Under the pieces are notes generated by a model. That model saw only the letters and a program-made list of their open reading frames with translations. It had not been told where the DNA came from and ran no database searches. Shown here piece by piece: positions 45,996 to 57,010 of a stretch of 64,000 nucleotides of DNA (positions are counted from its first letter, which is position 1; every line of letters begins with the position of its first letter). The stretch spans positions 83,821,948 to 83,885,947 of the forward strand of contig NC_084835.1 in assembly GCF_033115175.1 (NCBI RefSeq). The letters run 5' to 3'. The position numbers were made by a program, and so were the translations under genes. Origin of the DNA: Lepus europaeus (taxonomy: Eukaryota; Chordata; Mammalia; Lagomorpha; Leporidae).

Positions 45996-46984
45996 AAGTC
46001 AGGGAATTCACCATTCTCTGGGAAGTTCAAATGTGGGCTGATGACTATTTGGAGGGGATGTCAGGAAGGGTCTTAAGACACCAGAGCACTAGGACTCAAC
46101 GATCATACAGTTTCTCACAGTCATGAAAAGCCTAACCTTTTATCCCAATTTTCCATTGTATTTCAAATGTTAAGAGCTTGTAAGGCTTCAAATTTATACG
46201 TTTAGATGTATGGTTGCTTACTATGAAATTTTAAGTGCACATTTATGTCTGCAAAATATATCAGACAATTGTTTTCTTCTCTAATTACACACAATATGCT
46301 ACTTCTCTGTAGCCTGTTGAAATTTCATTCTTTCATGGCTGGAAGCTTTTCCAACCAGCCAGATACTAGAAAGCTCTGACATTGCCTTCTGACAATGAAC
46401 TCTCATTTCATTAAAAGGTCTGTTGCATATGTATGTATATGCCAGGATGTGGTTATGTGCATATCAGAGTGTATGCATATATACACACACGTGCACACAC
46501 ACAGGCATGTACATTTTCCAATCATTTCTCTGACACAATTAATTGAGAACATCTCCAAAGGGAAACTTTTAATGTCCTATCTTGTCTAACTTAAGCAACA
46601 ACAGTTAGTTGTCTAAGTCACTAACAGATATCCAAAGAAATAAAACAATGCGAGGCCTTCTGAACAGGGAGTACCCTTTGAGGGTGGGATGGTTAGCAAC
46701 TGCTGGCAGTGATGCTTAGCTGTTCTTTTACAATACAGAGCCTTAGGTTTTTTAACTGCTGGAACAAGATCTATCCAAAAATCTCAATGATTTTCCTGGG
46801 AGATCCCTGGGCCTGGGAGGGGACACAGGCAGCCCAACATGCTCCAAGATACTCCAAGGCTGGGGCCAAAGAGCCATCTTTTACAACCTCTCCAGAGAGT
46901 TCTGAATCACACCACTTTCTGAGAAACATGATTTCAGCATTAAAGAAGTATGACCTTTTTTCTGTGCTTTGAAATATCAATTTT
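45996..46984. other. SINE-free unassigned sequence, 1 kb
   Basis: No gene supported. A (CA/TG)-like patch lies at 46,480-46,508. Confidence 0.35.
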
Positions 46985-47268
46985 GGATCAGATATTTGGC
47001 GCAGCAGTCCCATATGGGAGTGCCTGGGTTCAAGTTCTGGCTCCGCTTTCAAGTTCAACTTCTTGCTAATACACACCCTAGGAGGCAGCAGGTGATGGCT
47101 CAAGTACTTGAGTCCATGCCACCCATGTGAGACCTGGACTGACTTCCTGACTCCTGGCTTCACCCTCACCGTCCCTGGTGTTGCAGACATTTGGGACGTG
47201 AACCAGCAGACGAGAGATTTCTCTGTCTCCATCTCTCTGCCTCTCAAATAAAACAAATAGGAATTAAA
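46985..47268 (+). repeat. C SINE, type III
   Basis: 'gatcagatatttggcgcagc', 'ctaggaggcagcaggtgatggc', 'catttgggacgtgaaccagcag', tail 'caaataaaacaaat'. Head shortened. Confidence 0.87.
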
Positions 47269-48071
47269 ATAGCAATTTCTCCAGAGCTTGATTGTTTTCT
47301 TTTACTAGACACATGGAGATTATAAAGATTTTGGAGGTGGTATCCTCATGTGTTTATTTTTTGGGAGATCCTCTTGAGGTTGTATTTCCAATCACATCTC
47401 ATTTGTTGTCATTTATTTTGAAGGAGATCATGCTGTTTTTCCACTATGGTGGCCTTAGACCACACCGAAGAGTGTAGCACAAAGAAAAGACAAAAATGAT
47501 CATGGTTAGTGGATGCAATTTCTATGATTTCAAAGGAGAATTTAGCAACAGAATCCAGAAGATAAACCAAGACAGCAAGAAGCTTATCATAGATCCAGTT
47601 ACTGGAAGGAGGAGACAAGAATAATTAATTTCAGCTCCTGTAGTCTTTTACCGAGTGAATGGTCTGTTGTAATATAATTTGAAAATTTTATTTTAAAATT
47701 ACTTTTAGATGACAATAATAGAGAAGGATTGGTAGAAAAAGTAAATGTAGATTTTAGCAAAAGAAGATAACAGAGCAGAAACTGGCTAACTTTGTTCTGT
47801 CTTCAAAAAGTTACAGAATTTAATATTTTTACCAGAGGTGCAAAAATAAATATCCTCTACTATACAGAATCTTGTCAGATGCAAAGAAAATGGCTGAGCT
47901 CAATCTGGCTTAAGAATTCATTATATAAAAATCACATAATAATTCATTCTTTACCTAGACTGTAAATGTCATATAGATTGAAACTCTGAGAAATAATTGT
48001 GTTCCTCTTATATATTCCTCACATGTCTTTAACACTGCTGACCATGTAATAGATGTTAAAAATATATATGG
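47269..48071. other. Unassigned sequence with a protein-like stretch
   Basis: 47,481-47,626 reads open in one plus-strand frame, including 'FKGEFSNRIQKINQDSKK' and 'LIIDPVTGRRRQE', then a stop. An in-frame stop precedes it at 47,475. I do not recognise the family; it could be an old retrocopy, a transposon relic or chance. Confidence 0.3.
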
Positions 48072-48400
48072 GGGTGGGGGAGCAGCGCTGTAGTGCAGTA
48101 GGTTAATCCTCTGCCTGAGGCGACAACATCTCATATGGGCTCCGGTTCTAGTCCCGGTTGCTCCTCTTCCAATCCAGCTCTCTGCTGTGGCCTGGGAAAG
48201 CAGTAGAAAATGGCCCAAGTCCTTGGGCCCCTGCACCTGCATGGGAGAACCAGAAGCAGCTCCTGGCTCCTAGCTTTGGATCGGCGCAGCTCTGGCCGTT
48301 GCAGCCATTTGAGGAGTGAACCATCGGAAGGAAGACTTTTCTCTCTGTCTCTCCCTCTCACTGTAACTCTACCTCTCAAATAAATAAATAAAATATTTTA
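48072..48400 (+). repeat. C SINE, intermediate type
   Basis: 'gagcagcgctgtagtgcagtagg', 'taatcctctgcctgaggcg', 'ggttgctcctcttcc', tail 'caaataaataaataaaat' running into (TA)n. Confidence 0.92.
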
Positions 48401-48439
48401 ATATATATATATAGGTCAAATAACTGCTTTTATTTTAAT

Positions 48440-49103
48440 TTTTAAAAAGTTTTATTTATTGGCCAGCGCCGCAGCTCAATAGGCTAATCCTCTGCCTTGC
48501 GGTGCCGGCACACCGGGTTCTAGTCCCGGTCGGGGCACTGATCCTGTCCCGGTTGCCCCTCTTCCAGGCCAGCTCTCTGCTGTGGCCAGGGAGTGCAGTG
48601 GAGGATGGCCCAAGCCCTTGGGCCCTGCACCCCATGGGAGACCAGGAGAAGCACCTGGCTCCTGTCATCGGAACAGCGTGGTGCGCCGGCCGTGGCGGCC
48701 ATTGGAGGGTGAACCAACGGCAAAAAGGAAGACCTTTCTCTCTGTCTCTCTCTACTGTCCACTCTGCCTGTAAAAAAAAAAAAAAAAAGTTTTATTTATT
48801 TATTTGAAAGGCAAAGTCACAGAGAGGCAGAAAGAGATCTTCCATCTGCTGGTTCACTCCCAAAATCGCTGCAATAGCTGGAGCTGGTCCAATCCAAAGC
48901 CAGGAGCCAGGAGCCTCCTCTGGTTCTTCCACACAGCTTCACAGGCCTAGGGACTTGGGCCATCTTCTACTGCCTTTCCAGGCCATAGCAGAGTTGGATC
49001 AGAAGTGGAGCAGCCAGGACTTGAACTGGTGCCCACATGGGAATGCCAGCACCGCAGGTGGCTCAGGCAGCTGCTTTAGCCAATCTCCCACAGCACTGGC
49101 CCC
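48440..49103 (-). repeat. C SINE, type II, split by a plus-strand C SINE
   Basis: T-rich start 48,440-48,460, body 48,801-49,103 ending 'cccacagcactggcccc'. TSD AATAACTGCTTTT (48,419-48,431) versus AATAATTGCTTTT (49,104-49,116). Confidence 0.92.
48461..48784 (+). repeat. C SINE, type I, inserted opposite-wise in a SINE
   Basis: TSD AAAAGTTTTATTTATT at 48,445-48,460 and 48,785-48,800, identical. Short form without the duplicated GCGCGCCGGCC block. Confidence 0.96.
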
Positions 49104-49116
49104 AATAATTGCTTTT

Positions 49117-49449
49117 TAAAAAGAAACCATTGTGAACTCACATATCCCTATGAAACTTCTGTACACTAAGTTAAAGAGAAAACTATTTAAGGCTTTCTGA
49201 GAGCAAAAACATCTCATTTGCAGACGGAGACAAATCATTGGTTTTCAGATTGTCCAGCTTTATGCGGAAACACAATGGAGCAACGCCTTCAAAGTGGAAG
49301 TGACCTGGGACGTAGATTTCTGTGTTTCCAACTTATCAGTCTGTAAATCGGATTTAATCAACTCAACATTTAATTGCATTTCTGGAGGAAAAAAAATCAC
49401 ATGAGCAGATGAGCCAACAAAAGGAAAATGGAGATAAAAAAGCGAAAGG
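49117..49449. other. Unassigned sequence
   Basis: No gene or repeat recognised. Confidence 0.3.
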
Positions 49450-49790
49450 CAGGGCTGGCATTGTGGTGCAGTGGGTTAAGCCACCACTTGCATGCCCTAT
49501 CAGAGTGCGGGTTGGAGTCCTGACTGATCTGCTTCTGATCCAGCTCCCTGCTAAGGCATCTGGGAAAGCAGCAGATGATGACCCAAGTACCAGGGCCCCA
49601 GCCACGCATGTGGGAGATTGGATGGAGTTCTGGGCTCTGGGCTCTTGCCTCAGCCTGGACCAACCATGGCTGTTGCAACAATCTGGGGAGTTGAACCAGT
49701 GGAAGGAAGCTCTCTTTCTGTGTCTCTCTCCTTCTCTTGCTATCACTCTGCCTCTCAAATAGAACAAATAAATCTTAAGCAGAAAAAAAA
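49450..49790 (+). repeat. C SINE, type II/III
   Basis: 'gcagggctggcattgtggtgcagtggg' head, 'atctgggaaagcagcagatgatg', tail 'caaatagaacaaataaatc'. Confidence 0.92.
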
Positions 49791-50059
49791 GATGAAGGTA
49801 TAGAATCCATGAAATAATGGTCACACTCAGAAGAGCAATGAAAAGACACCCCCACCCCTGCCTAGGCTGTAGGCTGGGTAGCAGGTATGAATGAAGACAA
49901 CCAGTTCAGATTAAGCACACAGTAGGAAGACTTAGAGACAATTGTATTCGTAAGAAAACAGATTCACTTCAGCAAATAAGGGTGAATTAAGAGGCTGTAT
50001 GAACCTAATGATAGAGTGGAAGTGATTGCATCTCCTGTCTATAAGAAAATAGTAATACA

Positions 50060-50848
50060 TTTACAAGGCCTAAAGCCCAACAGATTATTATCAAGCCCCT
50101 TCTATCAGATTCTATTTGCCTCTCAATCAGAAAAATTACTTGTAGCTTAGACAGCACCTTTCTTAGCTCCTCTAATAAAGACTCTGTCCTTTGTTCTAGA
50201 CCCTGTCTAGCGTACTTGGGCCTCATTCCTTTGTAATCATAACCTCTACTCTACCTCCAATGGCTCTACTCCCAACCTGTGTGTACTGATGGTCCTCTTC
50301 CCCACTTAATGCTGTATAATTGTTCAAACCTGGTTAATGCCACTCTTAGGATCATTGGTTACTATTCTCACTCTGTCTTTTATGGCCTTGTCTAAATATG
50401 ATCGGAGTCGGCGAACTTGGAAGGCTTCCATAGCCTTGGCAACTCATGACGACAGCCTAGGGTGGTTACTGGTGCCATAAACTAGAGTGTCAATTTGTTG
50501 GGTCAACAACAGGAGCCACTGTGCACTTGCTCCTCATGTGGGATCTCTGTCCTTAATGTGCTGTACATTTTGATTTGATGCTATAACTAGTACTCAAACA
50601 GTATGTTTCACTTTGTGTGTCTATGTGGGTGCAAACTGTTGAAACCTTTATACTAAATTGATCTTCTGTATATAAAGAGAATTGAAAATGAATCTTGATG
50701 CAAATGGAAGGGGAGAGGGAACGGGAGAGGGGAGGGTTGCGGGTGGGAGGGAAGTTATGGGAGGGGAAAGCCACTGTAATCCATAAGCTGTACACTGGAA
50801 ATTTATATTCATTAAATAAAAGTTTAAAAAAAAAATTGAAAAAAAAAA
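50060..50848 (+). mobile_element. Rabbit L1, 5'-truncated (outer insertion)
   Basis: Only L1 3'UTR: 'gtacattttgatttgatgc', 'gatcttctgtatataaagag', the G-rich tract at 50,707-50,768, 'ccataagctgtacactggaaatttatattc' and 'attaaataaaag' before the A tail. No ORF2. Left TSD AAGAAAATAGTAATACA at 50,043-50,059; its partner lies past the inner L1, at 51,819-51,835. Confidence 0.88.
50707..50768 (+). other. L1 3'UTR G-rich tract (possible G-quadruplex)
   Basis: Runs of three to four G at short spacing: 'ggaaggggagaggg', 'ggagggttgcgggtgggagg', 'gggaggggaaagcc'. Matches the conserved G-tract of mammalian L1 3'UTRs. Confidence 0.7.
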
Positions 50849-51818
50849 TCTTTATTAACAATTTGACGCTCCTGTTCATGGCGTCAGTAATCTCCCTAGG
50901 CTCTAGTCATGGGTTGCCAGGGCTATGGAGGCCTTTAGAGTTCGCTGACTTTGATCTTATTCCGATAGGGTCATAGTCAAGGTGGAGGTTCTCTCCTCCC
51001 TTCGGAGAAGGGTACCTCCTTCTTTGATGGCCCCGTTCTTTCCACTGGGATCTCACTCACAGAGATCATTCATTTAGGTCTTTTTTTTTTTTTCCATGAT
51101 ATCTTGGCTTTCCATGCCTGCTATACTCTCATGGGCTCTTCAGCCAGATCTGAATGCCTTGAGGGCTGATTCTGAGGCCAGAGTGTTGTTTAGGACATCT
51201 GCCATCCTATGAGTCTGCTGTGTATCCCACTTCCCATGTTGGATCTTTCTCTCCCTTTTTGATTCTATCAGTTAGTATTAGCAGATACTTGTCTTGTTTG
51301 TGTGATCTCTTTGAGTCTTAGACCTATCAGAGCTATCAATTGTGAGCTGAAATTGGTCACTTGGACTAGTGCGATGGCATTGGTACATGCCATCTTGATG
51401 GAATTGTGTTTGAATCCCCTGGCACGTTTCTAACTCCACCATTTGCGGCCAGTGTTAAAATGGAAATGGCATAGAAAATTAATTAATTTGAAAAAAAAAA
51501 TTCTGTAGGATCTCTGTCTTTAATGTGCTGTACATTGCTATTTAATGCTATAATTAGTAATCCAATGGTAGTTTTTTCACTTGATGTTGCTATATGGGCA
51601 AAAAGTTGAAATCTTTACCTAATATATACTAAACTGATCTTCTGTATACAAAGAGAATTGAAAATGAATCTTTACATGAATGGAAGGGGAAAGGGAGCGG
51701 GAAGGGGGAGGGTAGCGGGCGGGAGGGAAGTTATGGGAGGGGGGAAGCCATTGTAACCCATAAGCTATACTTTGGAAATTTATATTCATTAAATAAAAGT
51801 TTAATTAAAAAAAAAAAA
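50849..51818. mobile_element. Rabbit L1 with inverted 5' part (inner insertion)
   Basis: 50,849-51,455 is L1 3'UTR in minus orientation ('ccctaggctctagtcatggg', 'ggagaagggtacctccttctttgatgg'). About 51,503-51,804 is the downstream 3'UTR in plus orientation, ending 'attcattaaataaaagttt' with an A tail. The inverted part ends just before the point where the sense part begins. A 45-base A/T-rich stretch lies between them. Confidence 0.82.
51683..51746 (+). other. Second L1 3'UTR G-rich tract
   Basis: 'ggaaggggaaagggagcggg', 'aagggggagggtagcgggcggg', 'gggaggggggaagcc'. Purer than the copy at 50.7 kb, consistent with a younger L1. Confidence 0.7.
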
Positions 51819-51835
51819 AAGAAAATAGTAATACA

Positions 51836-52772
51836 GCACAAGCTTCCTGAAAAATAGGAAACTACAAAAAATCAGTCTATACAAAGAAAATTAAATGGAC
51901 CATGATCCCATGATCCTGAATAGCATACAGACTATATAATGGATACTAAACCATTTAATTTTGGTTTTTGAAATACATTGTAGATACATGTATTGAGAAG
52001 CGTTGTATTTCCTCCTCTATAATGCAAGTATGTTTCTCGGTTCTGCAGAAAATAGTATGTACACAATTACAGTATTGGAAGTGCCCTTTTTTGGCTTTTA
52101 GTCTTTTAAAATCAACTTATACACAAGGCACAGAATAATTAATTTTAGTTCTAAAACATAATGGAAATGCTATAAACCTTCATGATGTAAGAACTGTGAG
52201 ACAGGGAAGAAAAGGTCTAAAAATGTAGATAGAAGGGGTATAAAATGTAAGGGTGTATATATTCTTATTTTTTATAATGAGAGATACTATCTAAAGTTAA
52301 ATGATCAAGTAAGCACTTAATATAAAGGAATAAAGTAAGCCAGTAGAAGAACTACAGCTAATACAACCAGGGAACTTTGGGAAGGGGGAGACAGGGATGC
52401 ACTGGGATTGCACTGGCATGGAACTCTTAGGGACTGAAGTAAGCTTAGGAAAACAAGCAAGGAAGAAACAAAAAGCATTAACAAATGTGGAGAAGGGGAA
52501 AGAGTGAGGGGGGTGGTATGGCTGGAGCAGAGAATCCTTATAGATGAGCTCTAGCAAGAGGCTTAGGATAGTTGGTAGAGGACTAGGCTTGCAATGCTTG
52601 GCGAACAAGTGTGAGCCCGGGCTGGTTTCACACAGTAGGTGTTTTAGGAAGACCAACATAGTAGGACGGGTTATGTGTTGAAAACAGTGTCCTCAGAGCT
52701 GGTAGAAACTACCTAAAAGAGCCATTTGGGGAAGTGGTGTAGCACATGGTGTGGTATTATTAAGTTGTATAG
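51836..52772. other. SINE-free unassigned sequence, 0.9 kb
   Basis: A/T-rich to 52,290, then purine-rich. A 120-codon minus-strand ORF (52,297-52,659) has no recognised motif. Confidence 0.35.
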
Positions 52773-52930
52773 TTTTTTTTTTTTTAAATGATTTATTGAT
52801 ATGTTTGAAAGGCAGAGCGAGAGAGAGAGAAAGAGAGGTTCACTCCCCAAATAGTCGCAATGGCCAGAGCTGAGCCAATCCGAAGCCAGGAGCTTCTTTC
52901 AGGTCTCCCACATGGGTGCAGGGGCCCAGG
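52773..52930 (-). repeat. C SINE, type II, 5'-truncated
   Basis: Tail half only: T13, 'gaaaggcagagcgagagagag', 'gccaatccgaagccaggagc', stops at 'gtgcaggggcccagg'. First of a four-SINE pile-up. Confidence 0.9.
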
Positions 52931-53284
52931 AATTTATTTATTTATTTGAAAGTCAGAGTTTCACAGAGAGAAAAGGAGAGGCAGAGAGAGAAAGAGAGAG
53001 AGAGAGAGAGGTAGAGAGAGAGGTTCTCCATCTGCAGGTTCACTCCCCAGTTGTCCACAATGGCCGGAGCTGTGCTCCTGAAGCCAGGAGCCAGGAGCTT
53101 CTTCCTGGTCTCCCACGTGGGTGCAGGGGCCCCAGGACTTGGGCCAGCTTCCACTGCTTTCCCAGGCCATAGCAGAGAGCTGGATCAGACAGAAGTGGAG
53201 CAGCCAGGACTTGAACTGGAGCCCATATTGGATGTTGGCACTGCCAGGTGGCAGCTTTACCTGCTGTGCCACAGCACCAGCCCC
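52931..53284 (-). repeat. C SINE, type II
   Basis: 'aatttatttatttatttgaaagtc', long (GA)n at 52,968-53,024, end 'ctgtgccacagcaccagcccc'. It begins exactly where the truncated copy ends. Confidence 0.92.
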
Positions 53285-53925
53285 AAGTTTTTAAAAACTA
53301 TATTTATTTATTTGAGAGGCAGACACGCACACACACACAGAGTCACAGGCAGAGTGGACAGTGAGAGAGAAAGAGAGAGAGAGAGAAAGAGAGAGAAAGG
53401 TCTTCCTTTTGCCGTTGGTTCACCCTCCAATGGCCGCTGTGGCCGGCGCATCGCGCTGATCCGAAGGCAGGAGCCAGATGCTTCTCCTGGTCTCCCATGG
53501 GGTGCAGGGCCCAAGCACTTGGGCCATCCTCCACTGCACTCCCAGGCCAAGGCAGAGAGCTGGCCTGGAAGAGGGGCAACCGCGATAGAATCCGGCGCCC
53601 CGTCTGGGACTAGAACCTGGTGTGCCGGTGCCCCAAGGTAGAGGATTAGCCTATTGAGGCACGGAGCCGGCCGCTCCCATCCATTCTTTTCTTCCTATAT
53701 ACCTTCAATGGCTGGGACTGGGCCTGCACAAAGCCGGGAACTGGGAATTCGATCGAGGTCTCCCATGTGGGCAGCAGAAACCCAACTATTTGAGCCATCA
53801 CTACTGCTTCCCAGAGTCTGTATTAGCAGGAAGCTGGAGTTAGGAGTGAAGGAAGGTACTGGACCCTGGCACTGCAATATGAGATAGGAGCATTTATGCC
53901 AAATGCCTGTCCTGTCACAACATAG
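53285..53925 (-). repeat. C SINE, type III, split by a type I SINE
   Basis: Tail 53,285-53,345 ('tatatttatttatttgagaggc', (AC)n) and body 53,673-53,925 ('caatggctgggactgggcctg', 'gtattagcaggaagctggag', 'ccaaatgcctgtcc'). Confidence 0.85.
53346..53672 (-). repeat. C SINE, type I, nested
   Basis: Young body beginning directly at 'caggcagagtggacagtgag' with no T tail left, ending 'cacggagccggcc'. TSD not visible, so the ends may have been altered. Confidence 0.92.
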
Positions 53926-54416
53926 CTTTTATTATACCCCTTGGACCTAAATTTCTAAAAAATAGTAAAGACTCACTCTTGTGGTAGAAATGTATAGGTT
54001 ATACTGATAGGCTTTGGGTGCTTTGCACAACAGTGAAGGAAGGGGCCAAAAAAAAAAAAAAAAAAGTTTTTTCTAAATCCTCTGAAATCTATTCCCAACT
54101 GGGAATGATCTGCAGATCTCCCCCTTCCTGTGCAACTTGACATGGGTTACTTCACTGAGTCTTCCTAAACGCCATCTAAGTGATACGCACTTGTGGTTGA
54201 AATCGTGGTCATCTTACACATCTTTTGTGAACCAAGGATCCATCACCTCTTACATTTCTTATCATCTGAAGTTCTTGATTTTCTTTTATTCCCTCCAAAA
54301 TTAACAAGTTTTTTTTCTACATGTCAACATTCTTATTAATACAGCTTAATCTGAAAACATCTGACCTCAAATGTGTTCTTTCCCTTTGGAATCTGTGAAA
54401 TGAGAGAAAAACTTTC
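53926..54416. other. Unassigned sequence
   Basis: No gene or repeat recognised apart from an A19 run at 54,046-54,064. Confidence 0.3.
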
Positions 54417-54761
54417 TTTTAAAAGATTTATTTATTTATTTGAAAGTTACATACACACACAGAGAGAGAGAGAGAGAGAAGGAGAAAGAGGGAGAGAGAG
54501 AGGTCTTCCATCCACTGGTTCACTCCCCAGTTGTCCGCAATGGCCGGAGCTGCACCGATCTGAAGCCAGGAGCCAGGAGATTCTTCTGGGTCTCCCATGT
54601 GGGTGCAGGGGCCCAAGGACTTGGGCCATCTTCTACTGCTTTCCCAGGCCATAGCAGAGAGCTAGATCAAAAGTGGAGAAGCCAGGACTTAAACTGGCGC
54701 CCATATGGGATGCTGGTGCTTCAGGCCAGGGAGTTAACCCGCTGAGCCACAGCAGTGGCCC
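54417..54761 (-). repeat. C SINE, type II
   Basis: 'aaaagatttatttatttatttgaaag', (AC)n then (GA)n, body near consensus, end 'gctgagccacagcagtggccc'. Confidence 0.93.
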
Positions 54762-55427
54762 AGAAAAAAAAATTAAAACTTATTTTGAATATATCAATAT
54801 TCACTTCATTGTGACCTTATCTTTTTGCATCAAAAGGTTTTCTCCTCCCAAAATAAAATTTCTAACATAAATTCAAGATTCCTTTATATGAAAAATTTTT
54901 AAAAACCGATATACCTTCTAAAATAATGAGTTTACAAAACAGCAGCAGAATTTCTAGGTACACATAATGTAACATGGAGGGGCGTTCACGGAAACTATGA
55001 AACATGATCATAAACGCTTATGAAAAATTATAACAAGCCCTCTACTTATTTTTAGCTATTTCACAAATACCACAAGAAAATTGGGCACAACTTGTGAAGA
55101 AACTTAGAAAAGTTTCTTTTTGTCATAAAGCAAACGTGTAAATCTTTCTCTCCTCTCCCATTGCTTCTTCCAACCCTCCCTCACTGCGCTGAAGAGATAC
55201 TGGGTTCCTCCAGAATTCTGGTTGGGCGGGCAACTTCCAAACACCAGGGCTCTCCAGACGGGAGGTTCCGGCAAGGGGTTTTCCTGTCACTGGACTGAGG
55301 ACTTTCCCAACTTCGACAATGATCTCTGTCAATTCATGTTGTACAGGCTTTGCTAGTGGAACAGGTGAAGCTTTGGAAAGTACAATATCCCCAGCTGTGC
55401 ACTGCTGAAGGGCATTGTGAGCAAAGC

Positions 55428-55461
<34 letters not shown>

Positions 55462-56165
55462 CTGCTTACTAAACTATTTTAAGAAATGGAGACTGAAAAC
55501 AAGCCTGGTCACTCTCACTTAAAGTTTTTTGCTTTGCTGCCCCCAACCTCTTCCCCACAATCCATTTGTTTCAGACAGATGAAACAGCTACTGAAATTAT
55601 GTGGCTGTGGTTACTTCTAGCTACACCTTGCAACCCCCATTTGATTTCCTTTTTAAAATACCTACCCAAATCTACTGCCTCCTGAGACTACCTTCTAGAA
55701 TCCTGGGTGATTTTTTAACTGACTTAAGGTTTTCCTTCTTTCTTGACTCCTGCTTTTCTTAAAAGAAATAAACTTGAAAAGCTTGTCTACTTTTGAACAT
55801 TTTCAGTCTCTTAGGTTGATTTCTGCCTACCACCAGCTTTACCTTTGTTGACTGTGTGTCCAAAGAGCATTGTCTTCAGGCTTGCTCCTCTTGCTGGCTG
55901 TCTCACCTTTTCCACTTCTCTCCACCGTCTGACTTCAGATTCCAACTGGATCCTTGACCTAGATGTTTCTAGCAGTTTTTCTGCTATGGTACACATTATA
56001 GCCCAGAGGAATGTCCAACCTTTGTGTGTGTGTAATTCCCAGTAGACTAGCAGCAAATCTTTCCTTTCCTCTCTGACTCGAGAAAGCCAACTGGAACACA
56101 ACAAACTGGGAGTGACATTTTTATAGGAATAATCTGCAGTCTGCTCTAATTTATGCTTTAAATAT
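54762..56165. other. SINE-free unassigned sequence with a T29 run
   Basis: A pure T run of 29 lies at 55,433-55,461. No splice-bounded ORF or clear repeat was recognised. A 97-codon minus-strand ORF (55,811-56,104) lacks motifs. Confidence 0.4.
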
Positions 56166-57010
56166 TTATTCTCAACTTTTGGTTTCAGACCAAGGTGGAA
56201 CAGTGAGTAAAATATGCTTCCTACTAAGAACAGCTAAAAACTCCAGGCAGTGGATACGAAATACACAGAAGATGGATGAGTGGAGAGAGAAGGCAATTAG
56301 CTGCAGATCTGTGGATCTGAAGAATGGCAGAGTATCCAGTTCTCTGGCTTTTCCTCTTGTCTCATATGCCCTGGACCAAGTGCCGGAGAACTGCACAACC
56401 CAGGAACACCACAGAAGCAGATTTAAAAACAACACTCTTTCTGACCAAAGGACTAGGAAAGGGGCAACCTAGCAAAGCTGAAAACATGTAGGGCCAGCGC
56501 CATGGCTCACTTGGTTAATCCAGCATCACATATGGTTGCCAGATTCTGTCCCGGTCGCTTCTCTTCCAGTCCAGCTCTCTGCTGTGGCCCAGGAGGGCCC
56601 AGGTCCTTGGGCCCTGCACCCGCATGGGAGACCAGGAGGAAGCACCTGGCTCCTAGCTTTGGATCAGTGCAGCGCCAGCCGTGGCGGCCATTTGCGGGGT
56701 GAACTAACGGAAGGAAGACCTTTCTCTCTGTCTCTTTCTCTCACTGTCTATATCTCTACCTGTAAAACAAACAAACAAACAAACAAAAATGTAGATAATA
56801 ACTGCCCTATTCCAGCCAAATGCCCCAGAAAAAAGAGGCCTCACCCTATCCCAGTTGGTAAAGGATGAATAGACAGCTCAAACTCTCACCTTGTGGTTCA
56901 AGACCCTTTCATCCCCTGCTTGGGGAGGTGTCAAAGAAGAACAAGTGGGGTGCTATCCCTGTCCAGTTAACAGAGTGGCTTGCACAAAACAGGTAAAAAC
57001 ATGACCCAAC
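56166..57010 (+). repeat. Possible 5' part of an old L1
   Basis: 56,166-56,480 ('caaggtggaacagtgag', 'aagaacagctaaaaactccaggcagtgg') and, after a SINE, 56,790-57,010 ('ccagccaaatgccccagaaaaaagagg') recall L1M 5' sequence. From memory only; low certainty. Confidence 0.35.
56493..56785 (+). repeat. C SINE, intermediate type, shortened
   Basis: 'agggccagcgccatggctcacttgg' then a deletion in the head; 'ggcccaggagggcccaggtccttggg' lacks about 20 bases; tail (AAAC)n. Flanks 'aaaacatgtag' and 'aaaaatgtag' are the likely TSD. Confidence 0.92.

Noticed and set aside
53051-53641. 196-codon plus-strand ORF
   Set aside because: It is the translation of C SINE sequence in the pile-up, not a gene.
56179-56472. 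97-codon plus-strand ORF with protein-like composition
   Set aside because: Lies in sequence resembling an old L1 5' region and has no splice or promoter context.
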